Shown piece after piece: positions 1 through 8,078 of a stretch of 50,194 nt of DNA (position 1 is the stretch's first letter; every line of letters starts with the position of its first letter). Source of the DNA: Nitrospirota bacterium (lineage in GTDB: Bacteria; Nitrospirota; Leptospirillia; Leptospirillales; Leptospirillaceae). The stretch spans positions 1 to 50,194 of the forward strand of contig JAKARS010000006.1 of the NCBI GenBank assembly GCA_021828375.1. The letters are read 5' to 3'. Under the pieces are notes generated by a model that did not search any database, had not been told where the DNA came from, and worked only from the letters and a program-made list of their open reading frames with translations. Made by a program: the position numbers and the translations under genes.

Positions 1-30
1 GGAGGGTCGGGGGAGGGGAACGGAATGGTC

Positions 31-59
31 TTGACAATGGATCCGTTGCCGCCTATATT
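31..59 (+). promoter_or_regulatory. Sigma70-type promoter for the 38-aa microprotein
   Basis: A perfect TTGACA (31-36) and TATATT (54-59) are separated by exactly 17 bases. The expected start is near 66, giving a leader of about 55 bases before the ATG at 120. This is one of the best promoter matches in the window. Confidence 0.75.
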
Positions 60-119
60 GGGTAGGCATCGACGTTCTCATCATAAACTATTTTCCTTGA
101 ATTGAGCAAGGGGGCCAAC

Positions 120-236
120 ATGTACGATGTTCACAAGATGGTCGGAACGAATCCGAGCTTTATGGGGTGGATGGGCTTCTTGGCAATCGTTGCCATCATC
201 TTTGCTTGGGGATACGCCACCTCCGTCAAGCAGTAA
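120..236 (+). CDS. 38-residue single-pass membrane microprotein
   Basis: I do not recognise the family. The 38-residue product has a short polar N-terminus containing His and Lys, one hydrophobic segment at about residues 15-33 rich in Ile, Ala, Phe and Trp, and a short basic tail ending in Lys-Gln. An AAGGGGG ribosome binding site sits 6-7 bases before the ATG, a consensus promoter lies upstream (31-59) and a strong intrinsic terminator follows at 346-381. The complete set of expression signals makes this a real gene despite its size. The shape resembles small accessory subunits of respiratory oxidases or transporters, but nothing in the sequence decides this. It is probably transcribed alone. 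Its relation to the aprA operon downstream is only positional. Confidence 0.7.
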   Translation: MYDVHKMVGTNPSFMGWMGFLAIVAIIFAWGYATSVKQ

Positions 237-345
237 GGCACCTTTTCCTTCACCGGTCGAGTCGTTGTGACTTGATGGGTCTCGGGCGTCTCCTCTCCCT
301 CCCACAGGGGGACCGGTCGCTCCAAAAATGCATAAGGCTTTTTGG

Positions 346-381
346 CCCGGTTCGGAAGAACATTCCGTTCCGGGTTTTTTT
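346..381 (+). terminator. Intrinsic terminator after the 38-aa gene
   Basis: Arms CCCGG-TT-CGGAA and TTCCG-TT-CCGGG form a 10-bp hairpin with a TT/TT internal mismatch and a 5-base loop, followed by seven T. It is oriented for rightward transcription and insulates aprA from the unit upstream. Confidence 0.8.
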
Positions 382-690
382 GTTTTCTGAGCGACGTCTC
401 CTCATCTTCCCGGGTTTTGACGGGGATCTCCCTTCCTCAAGGGGCCAGCCTCCTTGACCACAAATGTTGCCAGCAGTCACTTCGCTCCGCATCTGCGCCC
501 CCCTGCCTGGAAAAATACTCTCGACTTGCCTTGTCTCGGTTCGCCTGGCGTTTCTCCTTGTCATTCCGCTCGCCCATGCTCTGGGTCCTTGTTCACATTT
601 GAGTCTCGGCGCGTAGGGAAGAGATGCTTTCGGAGCCTGTCCTGATCGACGCCGTATTGGGGGGGGAAGGAGGGGTGAGGGGGAGCCGTC
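382..690. other. Intergenic stretch with no gene recognised
   Basis: About 300 bases between the terminator and the aprA promoter. Short reading frames occur on both strands, but none has a ribosome binding site or a protein-like composition. I see no tRNA or riboswitch fold. It ends in a G-rich run just before the aprA promoter. Confidence 0.5.
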
Positions 691-719
691 TTGACAGACG
701 CCTGGTTTTTATTTATGTT
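691..719 (+). promoter_or_regulatory. aprA-aprB-sat promoter
   Basis: TTGACA (691-696), a 17-base spacer and TATGTT (714-719). The segment from 706 to 750 is strikingly AT-rich compared with its surroundings. It contains a weak dyad (TTATT at 718-722 and AATAA further on) that could be an operator, but no regulator family can be assigned from it. Confidence 0.6.
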
Positions 720-759
720 ATTTAATTAGTAATGTAATAAATTTAAACCGGAGGTCCTC

Positions 760-2550
760 ATGCCCACCCCGAACGCTTTTGCCGTTTACGACACTGACCT
801 TCTTGTTATCGGAGGGGGAACGGCCGGATGTTATGCGGCGATCATTGCCCGTCGAGAAAACCCCGATCTGAAAGTTTTAGTGGTTGATAAGGCCCATATT
901 GACCGCTCAGGATGTCTGGCAGGGGGGATGAATGCCATCAATGCCTACATCAACCCCGGAGAGACGGTCGACAGCTTTGTCGAGTACGTTCGGGAAGACG
1001 CCATGGGGATCCTTCGGGAGGATCTGGTGCGGACACAGGCGGCGCTCTTTTCCGAGGTGGTGTCGACGGTCGAGGCGATGGGGCTTCCCATCGTCAAGGA
1101 TCCCGACGGGAAGTATTCACCTCGTGGTCGCTGGAACATCAAGATCCACGGAGAGTCTCTCAAGCCGATCCTGGCCCGTGAGGTCAGAAAAAGCGGGGCG
1201 GAGGTCCTCGACAGGGTTGTGGTGACCGACCTTGTCACCATCGAGGGGGGCGTCCATGGGGCCGTGGGCTTTTCCCTCAAAAGTGGACAGCCCATCCGGG
1301 TCTCCGCCAAAAAGACCATTGTGGCCACCGGAGGAGCCTCGGGGCTCTATCGGCCCAACAACGAAGGTCTCTCTCGCCACAAGATGTGGTATTCCCCCTT
1401 CAATACGGGGGCGGGGTATGCCATCGGGATCAGGGCGGGAGCCGAGATGACCAGCTTTGAGCACCGCTTCATTGCCCTGCGGACCAAGGATACCATCGCC
1501 CCCACCGGGACCCTGGCGTTAGGATTCGGGGCTCCCCAGGTCAACTCCAAAGGCGAGGAGTTCATGAAGCTCCGCTGGGCGGATAAGGGCGGAGAGGGGG
1601 CACCGACGCCTCTTCGCCTCGAGGCCCCGCTCCGGGAAATCGAGGCCGGGAACGGTCCCTGCTTCATGGACACGCGGCATTTGGGAGCGGCCGATCTCAA
1701 GAGGCTCTATGAGGCCTATCTCGACATGTATCCCAATACGGTCCTCTACTGGGCGGCCAACAATGACGATCTGACGCGAACGCCGGTGGAAATCTGCGGA
1801 ACGGAGCCCTATCTCGTGGGGGGACATTGTCAGGCCGGATACTGGGTTGATGTCAACCGGCGGACCACTCTCCCGAATCTTTTTGCCGCAGGAGATGTGG
1901 CGGGAGGGGCCCCTTACAAATTCGTGAGCGGCTGCTTCGCTGAAGGGGCCATTGCCGCCCGGGCCGCCTCTCGGGAGATTCGGGAAGAAAAAACGGGTCT
2001 TGCCCGCCCGGAAAAGTCCGTGGAAGGGGAGCTTCTCCACCGAACCGTTTCCTTTCTGTCGAAAAACGGAAAGGGAAACGCTGGCTCAATTCGCCCGGAC
2101 GAGGCCGAAAGTCGCCTGCAAAAGATTATGGACGAGTATGCCGGAGGGCTGAGGACCTCCTACCGCATGAATGAGGCCGGCCTTCTCATGGCAAAGAAGA
2201 AGCTGGATTCGCTCCGCCAGGACCTCGGCCGGATACAGGCTCAGGATGCCTACGGCCTGATGGGAGCCCATGAGGTGGCGGACCGCCTCGATGTGGCCCA
2301 AGTTCTGGTTGAACACCTTCTGGCTCGGCGCGAAACCCGGTGGCCGGGATTTCAGAGCCGTCAGGACTGGCCGAATGCCGATCGCCGTTACGAACACTTT
2401 ATCAATTCGATTCGGGAGGACGACGGAACGGTCCGGGTCATCCACCGAAGCCTCTCCGGGGAGATCCTTCCCTGGGAGGACGTGAGCGGACAGGAATCTC
2501 TCCGGGAGGAGTCGATCGTGACCTCAGGGAGCTCTGTGGGGAAGTCCTGA
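760..2550 (+). CDS. aprA: Adenylylsulfate (APS) reductase alpha subunit
   Basis: FAD-containing subunit of heterodimeric APS reductase, which interconverts APS with sulfite plus AMP in the cytoplasm. The 596-residue product opens with a Rossmann FAD motif (GGGTAG, residues 18-23) in the order seen in the fumarate reductase/AprA flavoprotein family. It keeps the GGMNAIN loop, the FEHRF segment that carries an active-site Arg, and the GGHCQAGYWVD region with the active-site His near residue 355. It is a little shorter than typical AprA. The ATG has a GGAGG site 5-6 bases upstream. aprB follows after 27 bases and sat after that, so the three form an operon. No qmoABC or dsrAB lies in the window, which suits an assimilatory role in an organism not known to respire sulfate. 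That role is inferred. Confidence 0.92.
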   Translation: MPTPNAFAVYDTDLLVIGGGTAGCYAAIIARRENPDLKVLVVDKAHIDRSGCLAGGMNAINAYINPGETVDSFVEYVREDAMGILREDLVRTQAALFSEVVSTVEAMGLPIVKDPDGKYSPRGRWNIKIHGESLKPILAREVRKSGAEVLDRVVVTDLVTIEGGVHGAVGFSLKSGQPIRVSAKKTIVATGGASGLYRPNNEGLSRHKMWYSPFNTGAGYAIGIRAGAEMTSFEHRFIALRTKDTIAPTGTLALGFGAPQVNSKGEEFMKLRWADKGGEGAPTPLRLEAPLREIEAGNGPCFMDTRHLGAADLKRLYEAYLDMYPNTVLYWAANNDDLTRTPVEICGTEPYLVGGHCQAGYWVDVNRRTTLPNLFAAGDVAGGAPYKFVSGCFAEGAIAARAASREIREEKTGLARPEKSVEGELLHRTVSFLSKNGKGNAGSIRPDEAESRLQKIMDEYAGGLRTSYRMNEAGLLMAKKKLDSLRQDLGRIQAQDAYGLMGAHEVADRLDVAQVLVEHLLARRETRWPGFQSRQDWPNADRRYEHFINSIREDDGTVRVIHRSLSGEILPWEDVSGQESLREESIVTSGSSVGKS

Positions 2551-2577
2551 AAAAGGTGCATAACGAAGGAGACTGTG

Positions 2578-2919
2578 ATGGGAATTGCCATATCTGAGAC
2601 GCTGTGCCATGGATGCAAAAAATTGCCGGAGGCTCGTTGCGTCATTGCCTGTCCGGGGAATCTCATCCGGATGGACGAGGATCGGGGCCTCGCTGTGATG
2701 CGCGAGCAGGCTGACTGCTGGGATTGCTATGCCTGCGTGAAGATGTGTCCCGTGGGAGCGGTGGATGTGGTTCTTCCCTATGAACTGGCGGGGAGGGGGG
2801 CGCGTCTTTTCCCCCGCCTGAGACGGGAGTCCATTCGCTGGACCCTGCAGGTGGACGGGAAAGAAGATCAGACCTTTGAGCTTGCCACGCGTGTTCCGGA
2901 GGAACTTCTCGAAGGCTAG
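2578..2919 (+). CDS. aprB: APS reductase beta subunit, two [4Fe-4S] ferredoxin
   Basis: Iron-sulfur electron-entry subunit that docks on AprA. The 113-residue product has the split ferredoxin pattern of AprB: CxxC and a later CxxxCP near the N-terminus, then the cluster CWDCYACVKMCP around residues 49-60. That gives eight cysteines for two [4Fe-4S] clusters. Family members are usually about 145-165 residues. The long C-terminal tail that wraps around AprA is reduced here to roughly 50 residues. The ATG at 2578 is preferred to the GTG directly before it because the AAGGAG site is then 6 bases away. It is co-transcribed with aprA and sat. Confidence 0.9.
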   Translation: MGIAISETLCHGCKKLPEARCVIACPGNLIRMDEDRGLAVMREQADCWDCYACVKMCPVGAVDVVLPYELAGRGARLFPRLRRESIRWTLQVDGKEDQTFELATRVPEELLEG

Positions 2920-3031
2920 ACAGTGAAGAAATGAAGAGGGTGGTCATGCGTTGAGGCTTGAGTTCCCAAAAGGGAAGGGTCTTCATGGCCACTGTTGGCG
3001 AAACCGGTGATCCTTGTTAAAGGAGTTCAAG

Positions 3032-4222
3032 ATGTTCCTCTCTGTCCCTCATGGGGGTCGGCTCATTACGGCACTCTCCCCGGCCTCCGCCCGTGCCGAA
3101 ATGGCAAGATCCTATGCGACTCGCCCGGCCATCCGGCTTTCTCCCCGCGAGATCTCGGACCTCGGCCTCATTGCCATTGGGGCCGTGAGCCCGCTCGATG
3201 GTTTCATGGATGAGAAAACCTATCATTCGGTCGTCGAGCGCATGAGGCTCCCGGATGGTCTGGTCTTCCCTCTTCCCATCGTCTTGCCGGTTCGGGAGGA
3301 GGAGGCTCGGGGGCTCCGGATCGGAGAGGTTGTGCGTCTTTTGGACACAAGCGATCGTCTTTTGGGGCTCATGACCGTCTCGGACATCTTTCGGAGGGAT
3401 CTTGAGTGGGAAGCCCAGGAGGTCTATCGGACCAATGACCCCGCCCATCCCGGGGTTGCGGCGCTCGGTCGCCTTCCCGGACCCTTTGCCATCGGGGGAA
3501 AGGTCACCGTCTTCGACGACTGGTCGGAGGGCCCCTTTGCCCCTCTTGCCCTCACGCCGACCGAATCCCGGGCTCGCTTCGAGACTCTGGGGTGGCAGAC
3601 GGTCGTGGGGTTTCAGACAAGAAATCCCATTCACCGGGCGCACGAATATATCCAGAAGTGTTCGCTTGAGATTGTCGATGGCCTCTTCCTTCATCCCCTT
3701 GTGGGCGAGACCAAAGAAGATGACGTTCCTGCCAGTGTTCGGATGGATTGCTACAACGTTCTTCTCGAGCGGTATTACCCCCGGACGAGAGTTGTCCTGG
3801 GGGTCTTTCCCGGAGCCATGCGCTATGCGGGTCCCAGGGAGGCCCTCTTCCATGCATTGGTCAGAAAAAACTATGGTTGCACCCATTTTATCGTGGGTCG
3901 GGATCATGCCGGAGTGGGGAACTACTACGGTCCCTTTGAGGCCCATGCCCTTCTGCGCCAGTTCTCCTTTGATGAGCTGGGGATCATTCCGATCTTCTTC
4001 GATACCGCCTATTACTGCCGAACCTGCGAAGGAATGGTCTCCCACAAGACCTGCGGACATGACGAGAGCTCCCATGTCCTTCTGTCCGGAACAAAGGTCC
4101 GCCAGATGCTTCGAGATGGGTTGCCACCCCCTCCCGAGATGACCCGCCCGGAGGTGGCGGCGGTGTTGATCGGCCACTACAGGAAGCGTGAAGAGAGCAT
4201 ACCGGCTGTCTCCTCATCTTGA
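3032..4222 (+). CDS. sat: ATP sulfurylase (sulfate adenylyltransferase), homo-oligomeric type
   Basis: Converts sulfate and ATP to APS and pyrophosphate, supplying the substrate of AprAB encoded just upstream. The 396-residue product has the family signatures: QTRNPIHRAHE near residue 196 (sulfate and ATP-binding HxxH-type motif), and GRDHAGVG near residue 290. A Cys-Cys-Cys-His metal-site-like segment (YYCRTCEG...HKTCGH) lies near residues 327-347. There is no APS kinase domain. The ATG at 3032 follows AAAGGAG with 6-base spacing; the TTG 18 bases upstream is less likely because it precedes that site. The 112-base gap from aprB shows no terminator, so sat should share the aprA promoter. Confidence 0.95.
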   Translation: MFLSVPHGGRLITALSPASARAEMARSYATRPAIRLSPREISDLGLIAIGAVSPLDGFMDEKTYHSVVERMRLPDGLVFPLPIVLPVREEEARGLRIGEVVRLLDTSDRLLGLMTVSDIFRRDLEWEAQEVYRTNDPAHPGVAALGRLPGPFAIGGKVTVFDDWSEGPFAPLALTPTESRARFETLGWQTVVGFQTRNPIHRAHEYIQKCSLEIVDGLFLHPLVGETKEDDVPASVRMDCYNVLLERYYPRTRVVLGVFPGAMRYAGPREALFHALVRKNYGCTHFIVGRDHAGVGNYYGPFEAHALLRQFSFDELGIIPIFFDTAYYCRTCEGMVSHKTCGHDESSHVLLSGTKVRQMLRDGLPPPPEMTRPEVAAVLIGHYRKREESIPAVSSS

Positions 4223-4277
4223 GATCGAGCGTTCTTGCTTCAAGCCGAAGCCGGATGATCGGCGGGGTGCTGGGGAA

Positions 4278-4646
4278 TCAGGAGGCAGAACGCGAAGAAA
4301 GAAGGCGGGCCAACTGCCGGATGGCCCGTTTTGAGGGAGAGTCGAGATTGCCGATGAAGAGGAGCTCATAGGAGTTTCCGTAGACGGGAGAGGCTTCAGC
4401 GGCGACACCGTCTTGGGCTCCGGTGAGGAGGTAGTCGACGCTGACGGAGAAGGAGAGGGCCAGAGCCAGAAGAAGCTCAATGGACGGGGGCCGGATCCCC
4501 CGTTCGGCCCGGGAGATGTCCACCTGATTGCACCCGATGCGTTTTGCCAATTCGGACTGGGTCAACGGCCCCCGGAGGTTCCGGATGCGCTGTCCGGTGG
4601 CCTTCGGGTCCCATTTGACCTTTATTCCATTTTGGTTTATAGTCAA
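4278..4646 (-). CDS. XRE-family DNA-binding regulator
   Basis: A 122-residue helix-turn-helix protein. Residues about 17-72 hold a Cro/CI-type domain: QRIRNLRGPLTQSELAKRIG, then a recognition helix around NQVDISRAERG, then the PSIELLLALALSF helix and VDYLL. The C-terminal 45 residues have no recognised domain. The start is uncertain. The only early in-frame start is TTG at 4646 with an AAGG directly against it, so the message may have little or no leader. A candidate promoter (TTATTG, 17 bases, TATACC) overlaps the palindrome at 4654-4668, which suggests autoregulation. It is divergent from a second, shorter XRE protein. Confidence 0.75.
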   Translation of the reverse strand: MTINQNGIKVKWDPKATGQRIRNLRGPLTQSELAKRIGCNQVDISRAERGIRPPSIELLLALALSFSVSVDYLLTGAQDGVAAEASPVYGNSYELLFIGNLDSPSKRAIRQLARLLSSRSAS

Positions 4647-4653
4647 CCTTAAG

Positions 4654-4668
4654 ATACCTTTTTGGTAT
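4654..4668. promoter_or_regulatory. Palindromic operator between two XRE regulators
   Basis: ATACC-TTTTT-GGTAT is a perfect inverted repeat with a 5-base centre. It lies in a 71-base AT-rich gap between divergent regulator genes and overlaps the likely -10 element (TATACC on the minus strand) of the leftward one. The dyad length suits a dimeric helix-turn-helix repressor. Which of the two proteins binds is not visible. Confidence 0.5.
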
Positions 4669-4717
4669 AAGGAATAGCTTTTCGAACAATAAAAAACCCT
4701 TTTGCGGATTATAGTTT

Positions 4718-4951
4718 TTGGATAAGGACACGGTCAAGGAAGTTCGAATTGCGCTGATACAACGGGAATGGACCCAGAGCGATTTGGCCAAGCAGATCGG
4801 GATCTCTGCGGCTTATCTGAGCCTGGTGATGAAGGGACACCGATGTGTACCCGATCTGGAAGTTCGGATTCTTGAGGTGTTGGGATTGTCCCGAAGGACT
4901 GAAGATTCGCCTGGGACTCATCGGATGCAAGAGTCCCAAGGGGGGTCATAA
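4718..4951 (+). CDS. Short XRE/Cro-like helix-turn-helix protein
   Basis: The 77-residue product is almost entirely one Cro/CI-type domain: an initial helix, TQSDLAKQIGISAAYLSLVM (helix-turn-helix), then GHRCVPDLEVRILEVLGL, and a short Ser/Gly-rich tail. No ATG is available. TTG at 4718 is the earliest sensible start and lacks a clear ribosome binding site, so the N-terminus is uncertain. It converges with the helicase gene, overlapping its end by 6 bases. The pairing of a longer and a short XRE protein around a shared operator resembles a phage-type CI/Cro switch, though no phage genes are present. Confidence 0.55.
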   Translation: MDKDTVKEVRIALIQREWTQSDLAKQIGISAAYLSLVMKGHRCVPDLEVRILEVLGLSRRTEDSPGTHRMQESQGGS

Positions 4952-6340
4952 GATCGCACCGGCGAGAAGGAGTTGATGCCGGGGCCGGGTGCAGGCGACG
5001 TAGAGGCCCCGGAGGAAGGTCCGATCATCCCGAAAGTAGGTCATGTCGCGCCAATCGACAATGACCGAGTCGAAGGTACTTCCCTGCGCCTTGAAGACCG
5101 TTGTGGCATAACTGTGCCGAAGGGGCGCAAAGGCGCGCTTAAGTTTCCACGCCGCTCGTGACATCTGGGCGGATTCCTGCTTTGCCAATAATCCCTTTTC
5201 CTCTCTGATCCGTCTCACCTCCCGAAAAATCCTGTCGATCTCGGCCTGATGGGACGACGAGTCTTCCGGAACCAAAAAAGAGAACTCCTCTCCCGAATCA
5301 TCTTCAAGATAGACACGAAAGGCGGGAATCTCGGGATAGTCGGGATGGCGCTCCGGGAAGATTTCAAGGACCCTCACCTCCTCTCCCGCGGCCACCACGC
5401 CGGTCAGCTCTCCTGCCATGGATCGAATTCCCGTCGTTTCGTTGACCAGGACCCGCTCGTTGGGGGCAAAGGGGGTCGGGCAATCGCCATAGTGGCTTTT
5501 GAAGAGAAGGCGGTTGTAGCGTTCGACCTGGCGGTTTGTGTAGGCCAGAATCCGGAGGTTGTCCCCCTGGGACTCAATGCGCCGCGACCAGAACAGGATG
5601 TCCTGGTCGCGGCCGCCGATCCGGAAGAGGGCTTCCCGGGAAGAAGGGGAAACGTCGAGCTCCCCGAGGGAGTCTTCGCATTCCGCCAAAAGATCCCGAA
5701 GGGTCGGACGACCTCGTGTCGGATCCCACGCCAGAATTCGCCGCGTCAGGGTATGAAGGGGGTGATCCTTGTCCTGTCTGTGGATGCGGGTCAGGGCAAT
5801 CCGCGGAAGCGGGAGGTCAAAGACCGGAGGAGTCTCCAGAAGTGTGGCGCTCACCGGGGGCAGCTGGTGGGGGTCTCCCACGAAGAGGATCCGGGAGCCC
5901 TTTTTCTGCCGCTCAAGTGTTGCCAAGAGTTCTGGGCCGACAAGGGAGCATTCGTCGACGACGATCCAGTCGAAGACGGAGAGATCGGGCGAGGCTCCCG
6001 GTGCGAGATCGTAGGTGCCGTCTTCCTTTTCGCTGAGGCGAAGTCCCAGAAGGGAGTGGAGGGTGGCAAAGGTGGCGCCGCTCCCGGAGGAGCGAAGACT
6101 CTCCCGAAGGACCCGGAGGGCCTTGTGGGTCGGCGCCGTGACGGCCACCTGTCCCCCTCGGACCATGACCTCCACAAGAAACTTTGCCGTCAGTGTGGTC
6201 TTTCCCGAGCCGGCGGGCCCCGAAAGGATCACGGAGGGAACCTCCGGGTGGTCGAGAAGATCCCGGAGGGTTCGTTCTGGGTCGGAGGGGTCGGGATGCC
6301 AATGTCCTTTTCCGCGTCGAGGACGTCCAAATAGGGTCAC
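4946..6340 (-). CDS. SF1 DNA helicase, RecD/Dda-like
   Basis: ATP-dependent DNA helicase of superfamily 1B. With the GTG at 6340 the product is 464 residues. Motif I is GPAGSGKT (about residue 42), motif II DECSLV, motif III GDPHQLPPV, motif IV-like RIHRQ, then the C-terminal UvrD/RecD-type motifs KAQGSTFD and YVACTRPRHQ. The size and motif set fit stand-alone Dda-like helicases better than full RecD of RecBCD; no recB or recC is nearby. A longer frame runs back into ettA but is only overlap shadow. GTG is chosen because it follows the ettA stop (6396) and has AAGGG about 10 bases upstream. It is last in the bphP-bphO-ettA-helicase unit. Confidence 0.8.
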   Translation of the reverse strand: MTLFGRPRRGKGHWHPDPSDPERTLRDLLDHPEVPSVILSGPAGSGKTTLTAKFLVEVMVRGGQVAVTAPTHKALRVLRESLRSSGSGATFATLHSLLGLRLSEKEDGTYDLAPGASPDLSVFDWIVVDECSLVGPELLATLERQKKGSRILFVGDPHQLPPVSATLLETPPVFDLPLPRIALTRIHRQDKDHPLHTLTRRILAWDPTRGRPTLRDLLAECEDSLGELDVSPSSREALFRIGGRDQDILFWSRRIESQGDNLRILAYTNRQVERYNRLLFKSHYGDCPTPFAPNERVLVNETTGIRSMAGELTGVVAAGEEVRVLEIFPERHPDYPEIPAFRVYLEDDSGEEFSFLVPEDSSSHQAEIDRIFREVRRIREEKGLLAKQESAQMSRAAWKLKRAFAPLRHSYATTVFKAQGSTFDSVIVDWRDMTYFRDDRTFLRGLYVACTRPRHQLLLAGAIL

Positions 6341-6395
6341 GGAAGAGGACCCTTGCGGCTCTCCCGTCGGAAAAGGGTGCGGGAATGTCGGCGGC

Positions 6396-8063
6396 TCATC
6401 GGCGCAACGGTTTGTAGCGGATGCGGTGGGGCCGGGCTCCCTCTGCGCCAAGGCGACGTTTCTTGTCGGCCTCATATTCCTGATAGTTTCCAGAGAAGAA
6501 GGTGACCTGGGATTCACCTTCGAAGGACAGGATATGGGTGGCAATCCTGTCGAGAAACCACCGGTCATGGGAGATGACCAGGATGGATCCCGCAAACTCG
6601 AGCAACGCATCCTCCAACGCCCGGAGGGTTTCCACATCAAGATCGTTGGAGGGTTCGTCGAGAAGGAGGACGTTGCCGCCGGAGATCAAGGTCTTGGCCA
6701 GGTGAAGACGCCCCCGCTCCCCTCCGGAAAGGGTTCCGACCATCTTTTGCTGATCGGGGCCCTTGAAGTTGAAACGGCCGAGGTACGCGCGGGAGGGGGT
6801 TTCGAAGCGACCGACCGTCAGGACTTCTGAGCCGCCGGAGATCTCTTCGAAGACGGTTTTGTTTCCGGAGAGAGCGTCCCGAGACTGGTCCACATAGGAC
6901 AGTTTCACCGATTGTCCGATCTTTACCTGCCCCGAGTCGGGGGACTCCTGTCCGGTGATCATGCGAAAAAGGGTCGACTTTCCGGCGCCGTTGGGACCGA
7001 TAATGCCGACAATCGCCCCCGGAGGGACGATGAAGGAGAGGTCCTCCATGAGTAGCCGGTCGCCATAACCCTTGGAGACTCCGGAGAACTCGATCACGCT
7101 GTCTCCCAGGCGGTCCGCCACGGGAATGAAGATTTCCTGGGTTTCGTTCCTCTTTTGGTATTCCTGGGAGGAGAGCTCGTCGAACCGGGCCATGCGGGCC
7201 TTGGACTTGGCCTGCCGTCCCTTGGGGTTCTGGCGGACCCATTCGAGCTCCTGCTTCATCGTCTTGATCCGTGCCGACTCCTGTCGTGATTCCAGTTCAA
7301 GGCGGGCTTCCTTTTGTTCGAGCCAGGAGCTGTAGTTCCCCTTCCAGGGAATTCCCATTCCCCGGTCGAGTTCGAGGATCCACTCCGCCGCGTTGTCGAG
7401 GAAGTAGCGGTCATGGGTGACGGCCACCACCGTTCCGGGGAAGCCCTGGAGAAACTGCTCCAGCCACTCCACCGATTCGGCGTCAAGGTGGTTCGTGGGT
7501 TCGTCGAGGAGAAGCATGTCAGGGTTTGAGAGCAAGAGACGACAAAGGGCAACCCGCCGCTTCTCTCCGCCGGAAAGGGTCTTGACCACCGCCTCCCAGG
7601 GAGGCAGGCGAAGGGCATCGGCGGCGATTTCCATCTGCTGGCCTGTGTTGTGGCCATCCTGGGTGGCAATGATGGCTTCAAGTCGCGCCTGCTCTTTGGC
7701 CAGGGCATCAAAATCGGCGTCAGGTTCCGCATAGGCTGCATAAACGGCATCGAGTTTTTTCTGGGCCTCGAAGACTTCTCCCAGACCCTCTTCGACGCAG
7801 GCCCGGACAGTGGCTGAAGGATCGAGTTGCGGCTCCTGGGGAAGATGCCCAATGCGAATGCCCGGCATGGGGATGGCCTCCCCGAGTATGTCGGTGTCGA
7901 TTCCCGCCATGATGCGCAGGAGGGTCGACTTTCCCGAACCATTGAGTCCCAGGACTCCGATCTTGGCGCCTGGGAGGAAGGAAAGGGAAATGTCCTTGAG
8001 GATCTGCTTCTTGGGGGGAACGATCTTCCCCACCCGGTTCATGGTAAAGACATACTGTGCCAT
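6396..8063 (-). CDS. ettA: Energy-dependent translational throttle EttA (ABC-F ATPase)
   Basis: ABC-F protein that binds the ribosomal E site and gates the first elongation steps according to ATP/ADP ratio. The product is 555 residues, the standard EttA length. It has two ABC domains. The first has Walker A GLNGSGKST near residue 38, signature LSGGEKRR and Walker B LLLDEPTNHLD. An Arg/Lys/Glu-rich linker around residues 240-300 holds the tRNA-interaction region. The second has GPNGAGKST, LSGGERGR and LLLDEPSNDLD. There are no membrane segments. It starts 15 bases after the bphO stop and is probably co-transcribed with it. No functional link with light sensing is evident. Confidence 0.93.
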   Translation of the reverse strand: MAQYVFTMNRVGKIVPPKKQILKDISLSFLPGAKIGVLGLNGSGKSTLLRIMAGIDTDILGEAIPMPGIRIGHLPQEPQLDPSATVRACVEEGLGEVFEAQKKLDAVYAAYAEPDADFDALAKEQARLEAIIATQDGHNTGQQMEIAADALRLPPWEAVVKTLSGGEKRRVALCRLLLSNPDMLLLDEPTNHLDAESVEWLEQFLQGFPGTVVAVTHDRYFLDNAAEWILELDRGMGIPWKGNYSSWLEQKEARLELESRQESARIKTMKQELEWVRQNPKGRQAKSKARMARFDELSSQEYQKRNETQEIFIPVADRLGDSVIEFSGVSKGYGDRLLMEDLSFIVPPGAIVGIIGPNGAGKSTLFRMITGQESPDSGQVKIGQSVKLSYVDQSRDALSGNKTVFEEISGGSEVLTVGRFETPSRAYLGRFNFKGPDQQKMVGTLSGGERGRLHLAKTLISGGNVLLLDEPSNDLDVETLRALEDALLEFAGSILVISHDRWFLDRIATHILSFEGESQVTFFSGNYQEYEADKKRRLGAEGARPHRIRYKPLRR

Positions 8064-8078
8064 GGGGCTCCTGTAGGT

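Noticed and set aside
3017-4177. 386-codon minus-strand frame opposite sat
   Set aside because: The plus strand encodes a convincing ATP sulfurylase with all motifs; the opposite frame has no family features or ribosome binding site.
5249-6334. 361-codon plus-strand frame opposite the helicase
   Set aside because: It is an antisense shadow of a GC-rich gene whose minus-strand product has the full SF1 motif set.
6341-6640. 100-residue N-terminal extension of the helicase
   Set aside because: It lies within ettA in another frame, is Pro/Ser/Arg-rich, and has no ribosome binding site.
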